This document shows positions 1 to 9,131 of a DNA stretch of 64,000 bases, one piece after another. Below the pieces are notes generated by a model that saw only the letters and a list, made by a program, of their open reading frames with translations, ran no database searches and was not told the DNA's origin. The position numbers and the translations under genes are program-made. Every line of letters begins with the position of its first letter. The stretch's first letter is position 1. The DNA lies in NCBI GenBank assembly GCA_032251335.1, contig JAVVDW010000016.1:7032-71031 (forward strand). The letters are read 5' to 3'. Source of the DNA: UM-FILTER-40-17 sp032251335. GTDB lineage: Bacteria > Bacteroidota > Bacteroidia > Flavobacteriales > Flavobacteriaceae.

Positions 1-1
1 A

Positions 2-1798
2 GCTTTCGGAATTACTTTTGACAATTATTCTCGCACTTCTGCCAAAATCCACCATGAAACGGCCTCAGATTTTTTTAAAACACTATACGATAAGGGCAAA
101 TTTATAGAACAGGTAACGGCTCAGTTATACGACGAAAAAGCCAACCAATTTTTGGCCGATAGATTTGTGGTAGGCACCTGTCCGAAATGTGGCAACGAAG
201 ACAGTTATGGCGACCAATGCGAACGCTGTGGCACCTCTCACAATGCAACAGACCTCATCAACCCGCGTTCTGCCATCACCGGAAGTAAACCCACGTTGCG
301 CGAAACCAACCACTGGTTTTTGCCTTTGAACGAATATGAAGACTGGCTCAAAAAATGGATTTTGGAAGACCACACCGAATGGAAACCTAATGTTTACGGA
401 CAGGTGAAAAGTTGGATAGACGATGCACTCAAGCCCCGAGCGGTCACCCGCGATTTGGATTGGGGCATTCCCGTTCCTTTGCCCGGTGCAGCGGGAAAGG
501 TGCTCTACGTTTGGTTTGATGCACCTATCGGATACATTTCTGCCACCAAAGAATGGGCCGCGCAACACGGAAAAGATTGGGAACCCTATTGGAAAGATGC
601 AAATACCCAACTGATTCACTTTATTGGTAAAGACAATATCGTTTTTCACTGCATCATATTTCCTGCCATGCTCAAAGCAGAAGGAAGCTACATCTTACCC
701 GAAAATGTACCGGCCAATGAATTTCTAAATTTGGAAGGCAACAAACTTTCTACTTCCAAAAATTGGGCTGTTTGGCTTCACGAATATCTCGAAGATTTTC
801 CGGACAAGCAAGATGTGCTTCGCTATGTGCTCACAGCCAACGCCCCCGAAACCAAGGACAACGATTTTACCTGGAAAAATTTTCAGGACAGAAACAACAG
901 CGAACTTGCTGGAATTTTTGGCAATTTCATAAACCGCGTCATTGTACTCACCCAAAAATACTATGAAGGCAATGTCCCAACACCCAAAAAATATTTTGAC
1001 GAACTGGCAACCATCAAACAGTACAAAGACGAAATAGGGCATGCCATAGAAACTTTTCGCTTTCGCGAAGGCTCTCAAAAACTCATAGATCTCGCCCGTA
1101 AGGGAAATCAATTTTTACAGCAACAAGAACCCTGGAAAAAAATTAAAACGCATCCGGAAGAAGTAGCCGATATAATGTTTGCCGCGCTGCAGTTTGCCGC
1201 CGCCTTAGCCTATTTGTCCGAACCTTTTTTGCCGCATACGAGTACCAAGTTGAAAAAGACATTAGGTTTACCCCAAATAGCTTGGGACGCTGTTGAAATT
1301 GACAAAGACCACAACCGTTTTCTTATGAATTCGGGACAGTCGGTCACGGATAACCAAGAGATTCTTTTCCCGCAGATTGAAGATGCCGATATTCAAAAAC
1401 AAATAGACAAGCTTTTAGCTACCAAAAAAGTAAACGCCATGGAAAAAAAAGTTGCCACACCCATCAAACCAAATATCACTTTTGAAGATTTTTCCAAAAT
1501 GGATTTACGTGTTGGCACCATTATCAAAGCCGAAAAAATGCCCAAAACAGACAAGCTTTTGGTGATGGAAGTCGACCTTGGCACTGAAGTGCGTACCATT
1601 GTCAGCGGTATTGCCCAAAGTTTTGCTCCCGAAGAAGTTATCGGTAAAAGCGTAACCGTACTGGCCAATTTGGCACCGAGGAAGCTTCGAGGTGTTGAGA
1701 GCCAAGGCATGATATTACTCACAGAAAATAAAGATAAAAAATTTGTCTTTATCAACCCGGATGAAGAAGGATGCGAGAACGGCGCCACCATCGCCTAA
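2..1798 (+). CDS. metG: Methionyl-tRNA synthetase (5' truncated)
   Basis: Charges tRNA-Met with methionine in the cytoplasm. The frame is open from base 2, so the N terminus lies outside the window. Visible parts are the zinc knuckle (Cys pairs at 179-190 and 218-229), the catalytic-core WFDAPIGY stretch near 510, a KMSKS-loop equivalent reading KLSTS at 743-757, the helical anticodon-binding domain, and a C-terminal EMAP-II-like tRNA-binding domain from about 1480 (TFEDFSKMDLRVG). The appended tRNA-binding domain is the usual long, dimeric MetRS form. A TTG at 152 is internal and not the start. Family assignment is certain. Confidence 0.97.
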   Translation, partial: AFGITFDNYSRTSAKIHHETASDFFKTLYDKGKFIEQVTAQLYDEKANQFLADRFVVGTCPKCGNEDSYGDQCERCGTSHNATDLINPRSAITGSKPTLRETNHWFLPLNEYEDWLKKWILEDHTEWKPNVYGQVKSWIDDALKPRAVTRDLDWGIPVPLPGAAGKVLYVWFDAPIGYISATKEWAAQHGKDWEPYWKDANTQLIHFIGKDNIVFHCIIFPAMLKAEGSYILPENVPANEFLNLEGNKLSTSKNWAVWLHEYLEDFPDKQDVLRYVLTANAPETKDNDFTWKNFQDRNNSELAGIFGNFINRVIVLTQKYYEGNVPTPKKYFDELATIKQYKDEIGHAIETFRFREGSQKLIDLARKGNQFLQQQEPWKKIKTHPEEVADIMFAALQFAAALAYLSEPFLPHTSTKLKKTLGLPQIAWDAVEIDKDHNRFLMNSGQSVTDNQEILFPQIEDADIQKQIDKLLATKKVNAMEKKVATPIKPNITFEDFSKMDLRVGTIIKAEKMPKTDKLLVMEVDLGTEVRTIVSGIAQSFAPEEVIGKSVTVLANLAPRKLRGVESQGMILLTENKDKKFVFINPDEEGCENGATIA

Positions 1799-1861
1799 AA
1801 ACACGCAATCAGCTGACAGCCCCCGCCAAAACAATAGTTTTGAAAATAAAACCCTATTTAC

Positions 1862-1893
1862 TTGACAACCCCTGTTTTGAGGGCGTATATTTG
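1862..1893 (+). promoter_or_regulatory. Promoter for queA (TTG / TAnnTTTG)
   Basis: TTG at 1862-1864 and TATATTTG at 1886-1893, separated by 21 bases, match the -33/-7 pattern of Bacteroidota housekeeping promoters. Transcription would begin near 1900, which supports the ATG at 1941 and argues against an upstream TTG at 1908. Confidence 0.7.
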
Positions 1894-1940
1894 CGCCTTG
1901 TAAAAATTTGACCCTATCAAAGGTTATTTATAGAAAAAAT

Positions 1941-2990
1941 ATGAAATTATCCCACTTTAATTTTAATCTGCCTCCAGAATTACTCGCAGAATATCCGACT
2001 GAGAATCGCGACGAGTGCCGCTTAATGGTCATTGACCGGGCAAAAAAAACCATCGAACACAAAATTTTTAAAGACGTCATCGATTACTTTGACGAAGGCG
2101 ACGTGATGGTACTCAACAACACTAAAGTATTTCCGGCGCGTCTTTTTGGAAATAAAGAAAAAACCGGCGCACGCATAGAGGTTTTCCTTTTGCGTGAACT
2201 TAACCAAGAACAGCGTTTGTGGGACGTTTTGGTAGATCCTGCACGAAAAATTCGCATCGGGAACAAGCTCTATTTTGGCGATTCGGACGAGGTAGTCGCC
2301 GAGGTGATAGACAACACCACGTCTAGAGGCAGAACGCTGCGTTTTTTGTACGATGGCCCTTACGATGCTTTTAGAAAAGCTTTGACGGCACTCGGCGAAA
2401 CGCCACTTCCCAAGTACATAAACAGACCTGTGTTACCGGAAGATCAGGAAAACTACCAAACCATTTATGCCAAACACGAAGGTGCCGTAGCTGCGCCAAC
2501 AGCCGGATTGCATTTTTCTAAACAACTCCTGAAAAAACTCGAAATAAAAGGAATCGATTTTGCAGAAATCACTTTGCATGTGGGTTTGGGCACTTTTAAT
2601 CCGGTAGAAGTGGAAGATTTGTCTAAACACAAAATGGACTCTGAAGAAATTAATATTCCTATCGAAACTGCGGAAAGGGTAAACACCGCACTCTCTGAAA
2701 AAAGAAGGATTTGCGCCGTGGGTACTACGGTGGTCAGAGCACTCGAAACATCGGTTTCCTCTAGCCAAACCTTGAATCCATACAACGGCTGGACCAACAA
2801 ATTTATCTTCCCGCCACACGAGTTTAGTATTCCCAATGCTATGATTACTAATTTTCACACACCCAAATCAACCCTATTGATGATGGTGTCTGCATTTACG
2901 GGTCACGATTTGATGAAAAAAGCCTACGAAGAGGCCATAAAAGAAAAATATCGCTTTTACTCTTACGGCGATGCAATGCTTATCATCTGA
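1941..2990 (+). CDS. queA: S-adenosylmethionine:tRNA ribosyltransferase-isomerase
   Basis: QueA moves the ribosyl part of SAM onto preQ1 in the tRNA wobble base to make epoxyqueuosine. The 349-residue product starts MKLSHFNFNLP and carries the family signatures near the N terminus (ELLAEYP, DEGDVMVLNNTKVFPARL) and in the C-terminal half (APTAGLHFS, EITLHVGLGTF, HKMDSEE, VGTTVVRALE, ITNFHTPKSTLLMMVSAF). The ATG at 1941 is chosen because it sits just downstream of a good promoter and begins the conserved N terminus. It is followed by a strong terminator, so it is probably monocistronic. Confidence 0.97.
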   Translation: MKLSHFNFNLPPELLAEYPTENRDECRLMVIDRAKKTIEHKIFKDVIDYFDEGDVMVLNNTKVFPARLFGNKEKTGARIEVFLLRELNQEQRLWDVLVDPARKIRIGNKLYFGDSDEVVAEVIDNTTSRGRTLRFLYDGPYDAFRKALTALGETPLPKYINRPVLPEDQENYQTIYAKHEGAVAAPTAGLHFSKQLLKKLEIKGIDFAEITLHVGLGTFNPVEVEDLSKHKMDSEEINIPIETAERVNTALSEKRRICAVGTTVVRALETSVSSSQTLNPYNGWTNKFIFPPHEFSIPNAMITNFHTPKSTLLMMVSAFTGHDLMKKAYEEAIKEKYRFYSYGDAMLII

Positions 2991-3000
2991 TACGGCACAA

Positions 3001-3034
3001 AAAAAACCGCTCCTGAAAAGAGCGGTTTTTTTTT
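3001..3034. terminator. Bidirectional rho-independent terminator
   Basis: AAAAACCGCTC (to 3012) pairs with GAGCGGTTTTT (from 3020) around a CTGAAAA loop. A T run follows on the plus strand and an A run precedes it, so it can end both queA and the leftward M16 gene that stops at 3053. Confidence 0.9.
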
Positions 3035-3052
3035 ATGAATACTTCTCGAAAC

Positions 3053-5146
3053 CTAATTTTGAAAATCGGCTTCGCTGACACCTTCATTGATTTTGATGTC
3101 TGTAAATTTCACTGTAAACTTTTGTGGGCCTACACTTTGGGTCACCTCAAAAGGAACTTTAATACCCGATACGTCTCTGTAGTCTGCATAGGTAGCTGTT
3201 TGGGTAAGGGTCATACCTTGTGCGCTCATCGAAGCCTCGGTTTGTAGTAACAATCCGGAATCTTTGGCGTAATATCTGAAAGATTCTTTGCCCGCCGGAG
3301 AAATCACTTTGAGCTTATAAGCTTCTTGATCTGATACATTTTCAAAACCTTCTACGGAAAGTTTATATCCTTCTTGAACGTAGTACAATTCGGGGAAAAT
3401 AGGACGTTCGTCTTTTTGTTCGCTCAATTGTTCGCCTTCCAAGGAAACTTTTTGCCCTTGCGCTTCTTGGTAGCCGGATTCGCCGTTGAATACAAGTTTT
3501 TGCAAGGTGCCCATACCATCTGCAGATATTTCTGCTACTTGTTTGTTTGGAACCATGGTTTTAGACGTTACTTTAAGTGCAAAAGGTGCTGCACCTTCCA
3601 TGGTAGCAAGGCTGTACACGCTGTTTACCGCAGCGGCTTTGTCTCTGCCGCCTACTGCTTTCAAATAGTTTTCCAACACAATCTCGGGAGCTACGGTTGG
3701 TAAGTCCTCATTCTTGAGTAAAGGATTGTCTGCTTTGTTGGCGTATTTGTCAAAATAGAAGATCGGCAAATTCAGTTTTTGCAATCCTTCCAAAACTTCA
3801 GAAGCTTTACCGGTAACTACGATTCTAAGGTTGTCTGCTTTGTAATATTTTTTGGCTACGCGCAATACGTCATCTTTGGTTACCGCGTTTATTTTTTGCA
3901 AATAGGTCTCGTAAAAGTTTGCAGGCAAGTTTTCTGTGTGAATATTGAGTGCAAAACGAGCTTGGGTTTGTGGGTTTTCGAGCGACATCACAAAAGACCC
4001 GTTGTATTCTGCTTTGGCACTGGAAAGTTCTTCATCGGTTACGCTTTCTGTGCGAATTTTTTTAATTTCTTTCAAAAACTCGGTGACAGCACTGTCCGTT
4101 ACTGCGTTTCTGACACTAGCTGAGGCCACAAAACGCACGGGATATCTCTTGTCGTTGCCCACCCTAGAATACGCACCGTAGGTAAAACCCTTGTCTTCGC
4201 GCAAGTTTAAAAAGAGGCGGGCATTGGCGCCACCTCCCAGTATATTATTGGCTATTAACAATGGAAAATAATCCGGATCCGATAATTTTAAACTGATTAG
4301 ATTTTGAACAGCTATTTCAGATTGTACTGCGTTGGGCATATCCACAAAGTTGATCTGTGTATATTGCGCATCTGAGGGGCTTGTGTAAGTAATGTTAGGC
4401 GCTTTGGCGGAAGTCCAAGAAATAAACTCTTTTTCAACCAAGGCTTTAACCTCAGAAAAAGTAACATCGCCCACCACAATTAAGTACGCATTTTCCGGTA
4501 CGAAGAAATTTTGGTGGTAGCGCTGCACATCTGCCAAGCTAATGTTGTTTACAGAGGCTTCGGTGACAAATTCGCCATACGGATGGCTTGTACCGTAAGC
4601 CAAAGCAGCTTCTACACGTCTGGCAGCAGCAGTTACGCTTTTGGCATCCGTTTTCAGTCCTTCTATAAGTTTATCTTTTTCCTTTTGAAATTCTTCCTCG
4701 GTAAACAGCGGGTTTTGTAGGCCATCTGCCAGGAGTTTCAAAATTCTGGGAAAGTATTTAGATAGGCTGTTAGCAAAAGCACCGGAACCCGAAAAATTGA
4801 TGGAAGCTCCTAGAAAATCAACTTCTTCGTTGTACTTGTCTTTGGGAATTGAGGTGGTCCCATTGCCAATCATAGCGGCAAAAATATCGACTACACCGGC
4901 TTTTTCGCCCTCCAAAAGAGGGGCGTTGTCCAATGACAAGCTGATGTTGACACGCGGCAATTTGTGGTTTTCAACAACCAATACTTTGAGGCCGTTGTTG
5001 AGCTGAAACTCTTGAGGTGTCCCAAGTTGTATCTTCGGTGCAGGCCCGGGTTTGGGCTGTTGGCTGCGGTCTATTTGAGCAAAAAGCGTAAGGCTGAAAA
5101 AAACAGCCATAACAATTGTGATACATTTTAATTCTATGCGTTTCAT
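3053..5146 (-). CDS. M16 family peptidase homologue lacking the zinc motif
   Basis: A 697-residue secreted protein with a signal peptide (MKRIELKC... to about residue 24, ending LFAQ). Residues about 40-460 are two M16 peptidase lobes, but the place where HxxEH should stand reads GVVDIFAAMIGNG, so the zinc ligands are missing. The last 210 residues or so (from VAPEIVLENYLKAVGG) form an extra domain resembling LolA-like outer-membrane lipoprotein sorting domains. It lies 12 bases downstream of an intact M16 gene and is co-transcribed with it. The usual reading is a heterodimer in which this is the non-catalytic partner, acting in the periplasm. The partnership is inferred from context. Confidence 0.9.
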   Translation of the reverse strand: MKRIELKCITIVMAVFFSLTLFAQIDRSQQPKPGPAPKIQLGTPQEFQLNNGLKVLVVENHKLPRVNISLSLDNAPLLEGEKAGVVDIFAAMIGNGTTSIPKDKYNEEVDFLGASINFSGSGAFANSLSKYFPRILKLLADGLQNPLFTEEEFQKEKDKLIEGLKTDAKSVTAAARRVEAALAYGTSHPYGEFVTEASVNNISLADVQRYHQNFFVPENAYLIVVGDVTFSEVKALVEKEFISWTSAKAPNITYTSPSDAQYTQINFVDMPNAVQSEIAVQNLISLKLSDPDYFPLLIANNILGGGANARLFLNLREDKGFTYGAYSRVGNDKRYPVRFVASASVRNAVTDSAVTEFLKEIKKIRTESVTDEELSSAKAEYNGSFVMSLENPQTQARFALNIHTENLPANFYETYLQKINAVTKDDVLRVAKKYYKADNLRIVVTGKASEVLEGLQKLNLPIFYFDKYANKADNPLLKNEDLPTVAPEIVLENYLKAVGGRDKAAAVNSVYSLATMEGAAPFALKVTSKTMVPNKQVAEISADGMGTLQKLVFNGESGYQEAQGQKVSLEGEQLSEQKDERPIFPELYYVQEGYKLSVEGFENVSDQEAYKLKVISPAGKESFRYYAKDSGLLLQTEASMSAQGMTLTQTATYADYRDVSGIKVPFEVTQSVGPQKFTVKFTDIKINEGVSEADFQN

Positions 5147-5158
5147 GTGCTTTTCTTT

Positions 5159-6469
5159 TTAGTTGTTTTTTTCAGGTACATAATCCAATACCAATCGCTG
5201 ATTGGGATTCAAATATTTTTTGGCCACTTCTCTAATCTCTTCACGGGTGATAGAACGGTATATATCAATTTCTGTGTTGATCAGGTTGGTGTCGCCGTAC
5301 AACATGTGATAATTAGCTAAGTTTGATGCGATGCCGGACACACTGGTGTTGGAATTGACAAACTGGTTTTCGATTTTATTTTGAAGTTTTTGAAAATCTC
5401 TTTCAGAAATGAGGTCGGTTTGAAGCTTGGTAATTTCTACGTCTATGTCTGCAACTAGATCCGAAAGTAAAGTTCCACCCATGGGAATACCAAAAACAAT
5501 ATAAGTGCTGTAGTCTTCCTGGCTCAAGTTAATGGCCTGAACTGCCAAAGCTTTTTTCTGTTCGTCAACCAATTTTTTGTATAGAACCGAACTTTTGCCA
5601 TCGCTAAGGTAAGTAGAAATCATATCCAAAACACGGGCGTCGCGCGTCTTAAAAGAAGGGGTTCTGTAGGCAATTACAGAAGCGGGCAACTGTATGTTGG
5701 GATCCGAAAATTCAGCTTTTATAGGTGAGGTAATCGGTTCTTCTTTTGCAAAATCTTTGCTGATTTCAGCACCTCTGGGAATAGGGCCAAAATAGTCTTC
5801 CACCATTTTCTTGGTTTTGGCTATGTCAATATCTCCCGCAACCACCAAAGTAGCATTGTTGGGCACGTAGAATTTTTTGTTGAATGCTAAAAACTCATCC
5901 AGTGTAGCGGCGTCCAAATGCTCCATTGAGCCAATTGTCGTCCAACGATACGGGTGTTTTTTAAATATGTTTTCCTTCACAGCCTCCAGAATTCTTCCGT
6001 AAGGTTGGTTGTCCACACGAAGTCTTCTTTCTTCTTTGACCACTTCATTCTGTGTGTCCACACCAATTTGATTGATAATGGGGTGTAAGAGCCTTTCAGA
6101 CTCCATCCACAAACCCAACTCAAGATTGTTGGACGGGAAAACTTCATAATAATAGGTGCGATCGTCATTGGTGGTTGCGTTGTTTTGTCCGCCATTGGCA
6201 GAAACAATTTTAAACCACTCACCTCTTTCGATGTTTTGAGTACCTTCAAAGAGCAGGTGTTCGAAAAAATGGGCAAATCCGGTTCGTTGCGGATCTTCAT
6301 CTTTTGCGCCAACGTGGTAGGCCACAGAGGTAATGACTACCGGAGCCGTGTTGTCTTGATGCAAAATGACGTGCAACCCATTGGGCAAATCGTATTCTTC
6401 AAAAGAAACTTGCTGCGCTCCCACATACAAGCTCACTAGGAACAAGCCTAAACTGAAAATTTTTTTCAT
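5159..6469 (-). CDS. M16 family zinc metallopeptidase (catalytic subunit)
   Basis: A 436-residue insulinase/mitochondrial-processing-peptidase relative with a signal peptide (about residues 1-19, ending VGAQ). HFFEH at residues 67-71 is the inverted zinc motif, with the downstream glutamates of NEVVKEE at about 146-147 supplying the third ligand. The second lobe, with the usual substrate-binding RtxxSfkt-type stretch (AYRTPSFKTRD), follows. It is the first gene of a two-gene leftward operon with the motif-less M16 protein. The substrate is unknown; periplasmic peptide degradation or processing is likely. Confidence 0.93.
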   Translation of the reverse strand: MKKIFSLGLFLVSLYVGAQQVSFEEYDLPNGLHVILHQDNTAPVVITSVAYHVGAKDEDPQRTGFAHFFEHLLFEGTQNIERGEWFKIVSANGGQNNATTNDDRTYYYEVFPSNNLELGLWMESERLLHPIINQIGVDTQNEVVKEERRLRVDNQPYGRILEAVKENIFKKHPYRWTTIGSMEHLDAATLDEFLAFNKKFYVPNNATLVVAGDIDIAKTKKMVEDYFGPIPRGAEISKDFAKEEPITSPIKAEFSDPNIQLPASVIAYRTPSFKTRDARVLDMISTYLSDGKSSVLYKKLVDEQKKALAVQAINLSQEDYSTYIVFGIPMGGTLLSDLVADIDVEITKLQTDLISERDFQKLQNKIENQFVNSNTSVSGIASNLANYHMLYGDTNLINTEIDIYRSITREEIREVAKKYLNPNQRLVLDYVPEKNN

Positions 6470-6535
6470 AGCTTTTGTTAATGTTTATAATTAGATTCGA
6501 CTAACCAATTTGTCTGTAACAATGTTAGTTTGTTA

Positions 6536-6543
6536 CAAATGTA
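6536..6543 (-). promoter_or_regulatory. -7 element for the M16 operon
   Basis: The minus strand reads TACATTTG here, matching TAnnTTTG, about 67 bases upstream of the M16 catalytic gene start. No clear TTG at -33 was found. Confidence 0.45.
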
Positions 6544-6640
6544 TTTAAAATAGCCCATAATTTTCCTAAGACCTTTTTATATTAACATAAAAAAAACTTA
6601 ATTTGCAATGACGAAAAACACTAACCAAATTTCCGACACC

Positions 6641-7087
6641 ATGAAAAACGAAACCGTTGTCCCGCTCAAGTACGGCTTTCAAATTGCAATTTCGTTGATT
6701 GCATATTTCTTGATTGTAAGACTATTCAACTCGCATGAAAATCCGTGGCTCAGGCTCTTCAATGGCGTCATTATGGCCCATGGAATTTTTCTCGCCATTC
6801 GCTCCTATAAGCGTCGCGACACCGATGGATTCACCTATTTTGAAGGCTTCAAAATAGGCGTTAAAACGGGTTTTCTTACCACTTTTGTGTTTGTGGCATT
6901 TATGGGTCTTTACATGTTTCACGTTGATCCCACCTTTGTAGATGTGGTTATGGCAGATTGGAAATCCGAATATGACAACGGTGCCGGCATCCTCATTTTT
7001 GTGTTGCTCATAGAGGGAATTACCTCCACCTTGGTGCTTACCCTCACCTTTATGCAACTGTTCAAAAAATCGTGGAACGTAAAATAG
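6641..7087 (+). CDS. DUF4199-like small membrane protein
   Basis: A 149-residue integral membrane protein of unknown function with four predicted membrane segments (IAISLIAYFLIV, GVIMAHGIFLAI, FLTTFVFVAFMGLY, ILIFVLLIEGITSTLVLTL). This layout resembles the DUF4199 family common in Bacteroidota. The ATG at 6641 is preferred because MKNETVVPLKYG runs straight into the first helix. An in-frame ATG at 6608 would add 11 residues and cannot be excluded. It is divergent from the M16 operon and followed by the separate promoter of the yceD-rpmF unit. Role unknown. Confidence 0.75.
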   Translation: MKNETVVPLKYGFQIAISLIAYFLIVRLFNSHENPWLRLFNGVIMAHGIFLAIRSYKRRDTDGFTYFEGFKIGVKTGFLTTFVFVAFMGLYMFHVDPTFVDVVMADWKSEYDNGAGILIFVLLIEGITSTLVLTLTFMQLFKKSWNVK

Positions 7088-7210
7088 TATGAAGCATTTT
7101 TTAAAACAAACTCATTTTCAGTTATTTGCTTTCAAAAATGTAATAAAACCCGAAATATTATAATTCTGCTGAAAAGCTGAAAATAAGGTTTTTCACTTTA
7201 AAAAAAATTA

Positions 7211-7218
7211 TATCTTTG
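7211..7218 (+). promoter_or_regulatory. -7 element for yceD-rpmF
   Basis: TATCTTTG matches TAnnTTTG and lies 22 bases upstream of the DUF177 start at 7241. Confidence 0.6.
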
Positions 7219-7240
7219 CAGACTCAAAAGTTGAGAGAAG

Positions 7241-7795
7241 ATGAATTTGTTGAAGGCGTATGACATACATTTTTCCGGACTCAAAATCGGAAATCATGTG
7301 TATGAGTATGAAATTGATGGGAAGTTCTTTGAAAATTACGATTATGAAGATTTCAACGATGTAAACGCACATGTTTCGCTGAATTTTCATAAAAACAGTA
7401 ATCATTTTGAATTGGATTTCAACGCACAAGGCGTCGCAAATGTCAATTGCGATTTGACAAACGAGCCCTATGACCAAGCTTTCAAAGGCAGTTTCAGGCT
7501 TGTTGTGAATTTTGGTGTAGCGTTTGACGATACTCACGATGAAATTTTGATTATTCCTCACGGCGAATCAACAATCAACGTGGCTCAATACATTTACGAA
7601 CTCATCGTGCTGAGTGTACCTATGAAAAGGACACATCCCGGCATTAAAGACCGAAGCCTTCCCGAAGAAATCTTACAAAAATTAGATTCCCTCAATACCA
7701 TTCAACCCAAAACAAACGAAACAGAAAATGATCCCCGATGGGATAATTTAAAAATTTTATTAACGCATAATAAGCAAAACGATGGCACATCCTAA
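7241..7795 (+). CDS. yceD: YceD/DUF177 family protein
   Basis: A 184-residue protein of the DUF177 (YceD) family, which is encoded directly before rpmF in most bacteria and is linked to 23S rRNA accumulation. The recognisable core is the central stretch with FNAQGVANVNCDLTNEPYDQ, where other members carry a CxxC-type site; only one Cys remains here. The C terminus ends PRWDNLKILLT, a common closing motif. It overlaps the rpmF start by 14 bases, so the two are translated as a unit. Assignment rests on sequence features plus the diagnostic neighbour. Confidence 0.88.
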   Translation: MNLLKAYDIHFSGLKIGNHVYEYEIDGKFFENYDYEDFNDVNAHVSLNFHKNSNHFELDFNAQGVANVNCDLTNEPYDQAFKGSFRLVVNFGVAFDDTHDEILIIPHGESTINVAQYIYELIVLSVPMKRTHPGIKDRSLPEEILQKLDSLNTIQPKTNETENDPRWDNLKILLTHNKQNDGTS

Positions 7796-7976
7796 GAGAA
7801 AAACCTCTAAGACCAGAAGAGACAAAAGAAGAACACATTACAAAGCCGAAACACCTCAATTGGCTACTTGTCCTACTACCGGCGAGGCACACCTATATCA
7901 CCGTGCACACTGGCATGAAGGCAAACTTTACTACAAAGGTAAAGTTGTGATTGACAATGTTGAAGCTGTAGCTTAA
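7782..7976 (+). CDS. rpmF: 50S ribosomal protein L32
   Basis: A 64-residue large-subunit ribosomal protein starting MAHPKRKTSKTRRDKRRTHY, an unmistakable L32 N terminus. It has a single cysteine (Cys30) and therefore is the zinc-independent form, as is usual in this phylum. The start lies inside the end of the DUF177 gene, indicating translational coupling. A strong terminator follows, separating it from fabH, although yceD-rpmF-fabH order is the classic bacterial arrangement. Confidence 0.98.
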   Translation: MAHPKRKTSKTRRDKRRTHYKAETPQLATCPTTGEAHLYHRAHWHEGKLYYKGKVVIDNVEAVA

Positions 7977-7996
7977 AAGAAACAAAATGTACGTAT

Positions 7997-8024
7997 AACT
8001 CTCACCCCCTGTGAGAGTTTTTTT
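7997..8024 (+). terminator. Rho-independent terminator after rpmF
   Basis: AACTCTCAC (7997-8005) pairs with GTGAGAGTT (8011-8019) around a CCCCT loop, followed by a T run. Confidence 0.92.
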
Positions 8025-8115
8025 GTGTCCTAAAATGTTAAAGTAGTAGTTTTTTAGGACATCCTTGCGTAAAATTGTTACTTTCATTTAATTTTTCAAC
8101 GAAATTTTTTCGTTT

Positions 8116-9111
8116 ATGAGTCAGATACATGCCGCCATTACAGCCGTAGGTTCCTATGTTCCGGACTATGTGCTCACTAACCAAGAGTTAGAAACTTTAG
8201 TCGATACAAACGACGAGTGGATTACTACCCGAACCGGCATCAAAGAACGACGTATCTTAAAAGAACCCGGAAAAGGCACTTCTTTTTTGGCCATTAAAGC
8301 CGCCCAAAATCTACTCAAAAAAAAACAACTCGACCCTGCAGAAATCGATTTGGTGATAGTGGCAACGGCAACCCCCGATCTTCCGGTGGCCGCCACCGCA
8401 GTTTTTGTGGCATCAGAAATTGGAGCGGTCAACGCATTTGCGTATGATCTTCAAGCCGCTTGTTCCGGATTTCTTTATGGCATGTCAACTGCCGCCGCTT
8501 ATATCTCTTCAGGTCAATACAAAAAAGTGCTGCTTATCGGAGCCGATAAAATGTCGTCTATCATAGACTATAAAGACAGAGCCACCTGCATCATCTTCGG
8601 CGATGGCGCCGGTGCGGTTCTTTTCGAACCCAATGAAGAAGGTCTGGGCCACCAAGATGAAATCTTGCGCAGTGACGGTATCGGTAGAGAATTTCTGAAA
8701 ATAGAAGCCGGTGGTTCTATCAAACCGGCAACAATGGAAACCGTTCAGAACAAAGAGCATTTTGTGTATCAGGACGGCAAAACCGTTTTTAAATTTGCCG
8801 TAACCAATATGGCAGATGTATCTGTCAAAATTATGGACAGAAACCATTTGACCCCTACAGACGTCCATTGGTTGGTACCACACCAGGCGAACAAACGCAT
8901 TGTTGACGCTACAGCCAGCCGAATGGGTATAGAAGAACACAAAGTTTTGATGAACATTGAACGCTATGGCAATACAACCTCAGCAACCTTGCCGCTATTG
9001 CTTAGCGATTACGAAAGACAATTCAAAAAAGGAGACAACCTAATTTTTGCTGCTTTTGGTGGTGGATTTACATGGGGTTCCTTATATTTGAAGTGGGCTT
9101 ATAATTCCTAA
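8116..9111 (+). CDS. fabH: 3-oxoacyl-ACP synthase III (KAS III)
   Basis: Starts fatty-acid synthesis by condensing an acyl-CoA primer with malonyl-ACP. The 331-residue thiolase-fold enzyme has the full catalytic triad: Cys116 (in LQAACSGF), His in WLVPHQANKRI near residue 256, and Asn in ERYGNTTSA near 285. The GGGFTWGSLYLKW C terminus is typical. It sits after rpmF and 20 bases before accB, so the genes for initiating and elongating fatty acids are together. Bacteroidota often carry several fabH copies; this is the one in the conserved rpmF-fabH-acc context. Confidence 0.96.
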   Translation: MSQIHAAITAVGSYVPDYVLTNQELETLVDTNDEWITTRTGIKERRILKEPGKGTSFLAIKAAQNLLKKKQLDPAEIDLVIVATATPDLPVAATAVFVASEIGAVNAFAYDLQAACSGFLYGMSTAAAYISSGQYKKVLLIGADKMSSIIDYKDRATCIIFGDGAGAVLFEPNEEGLGHQDEILRSDGIGREFLKIEAGGSIKPATMETVQNKEHFVYQDGKTVFKFAVTNMADVSVKIMDRNHLTPTDVHWLVPHQANKRIVDATASRMGIEEHKVLMNIERYGNTTSATLPLLLSDYERQFKKGDNLIFAAFGGGFTWGSLYLKWAYNS

Positions 9112-9131
9112 ATAACTAACAAACCTCAATC

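Noticed and set aside
1827..1842. CAAAAC/GTTTTG hairpin after metG
   Set aside because: Weak AT stem with no T run; not a convincing terminator.
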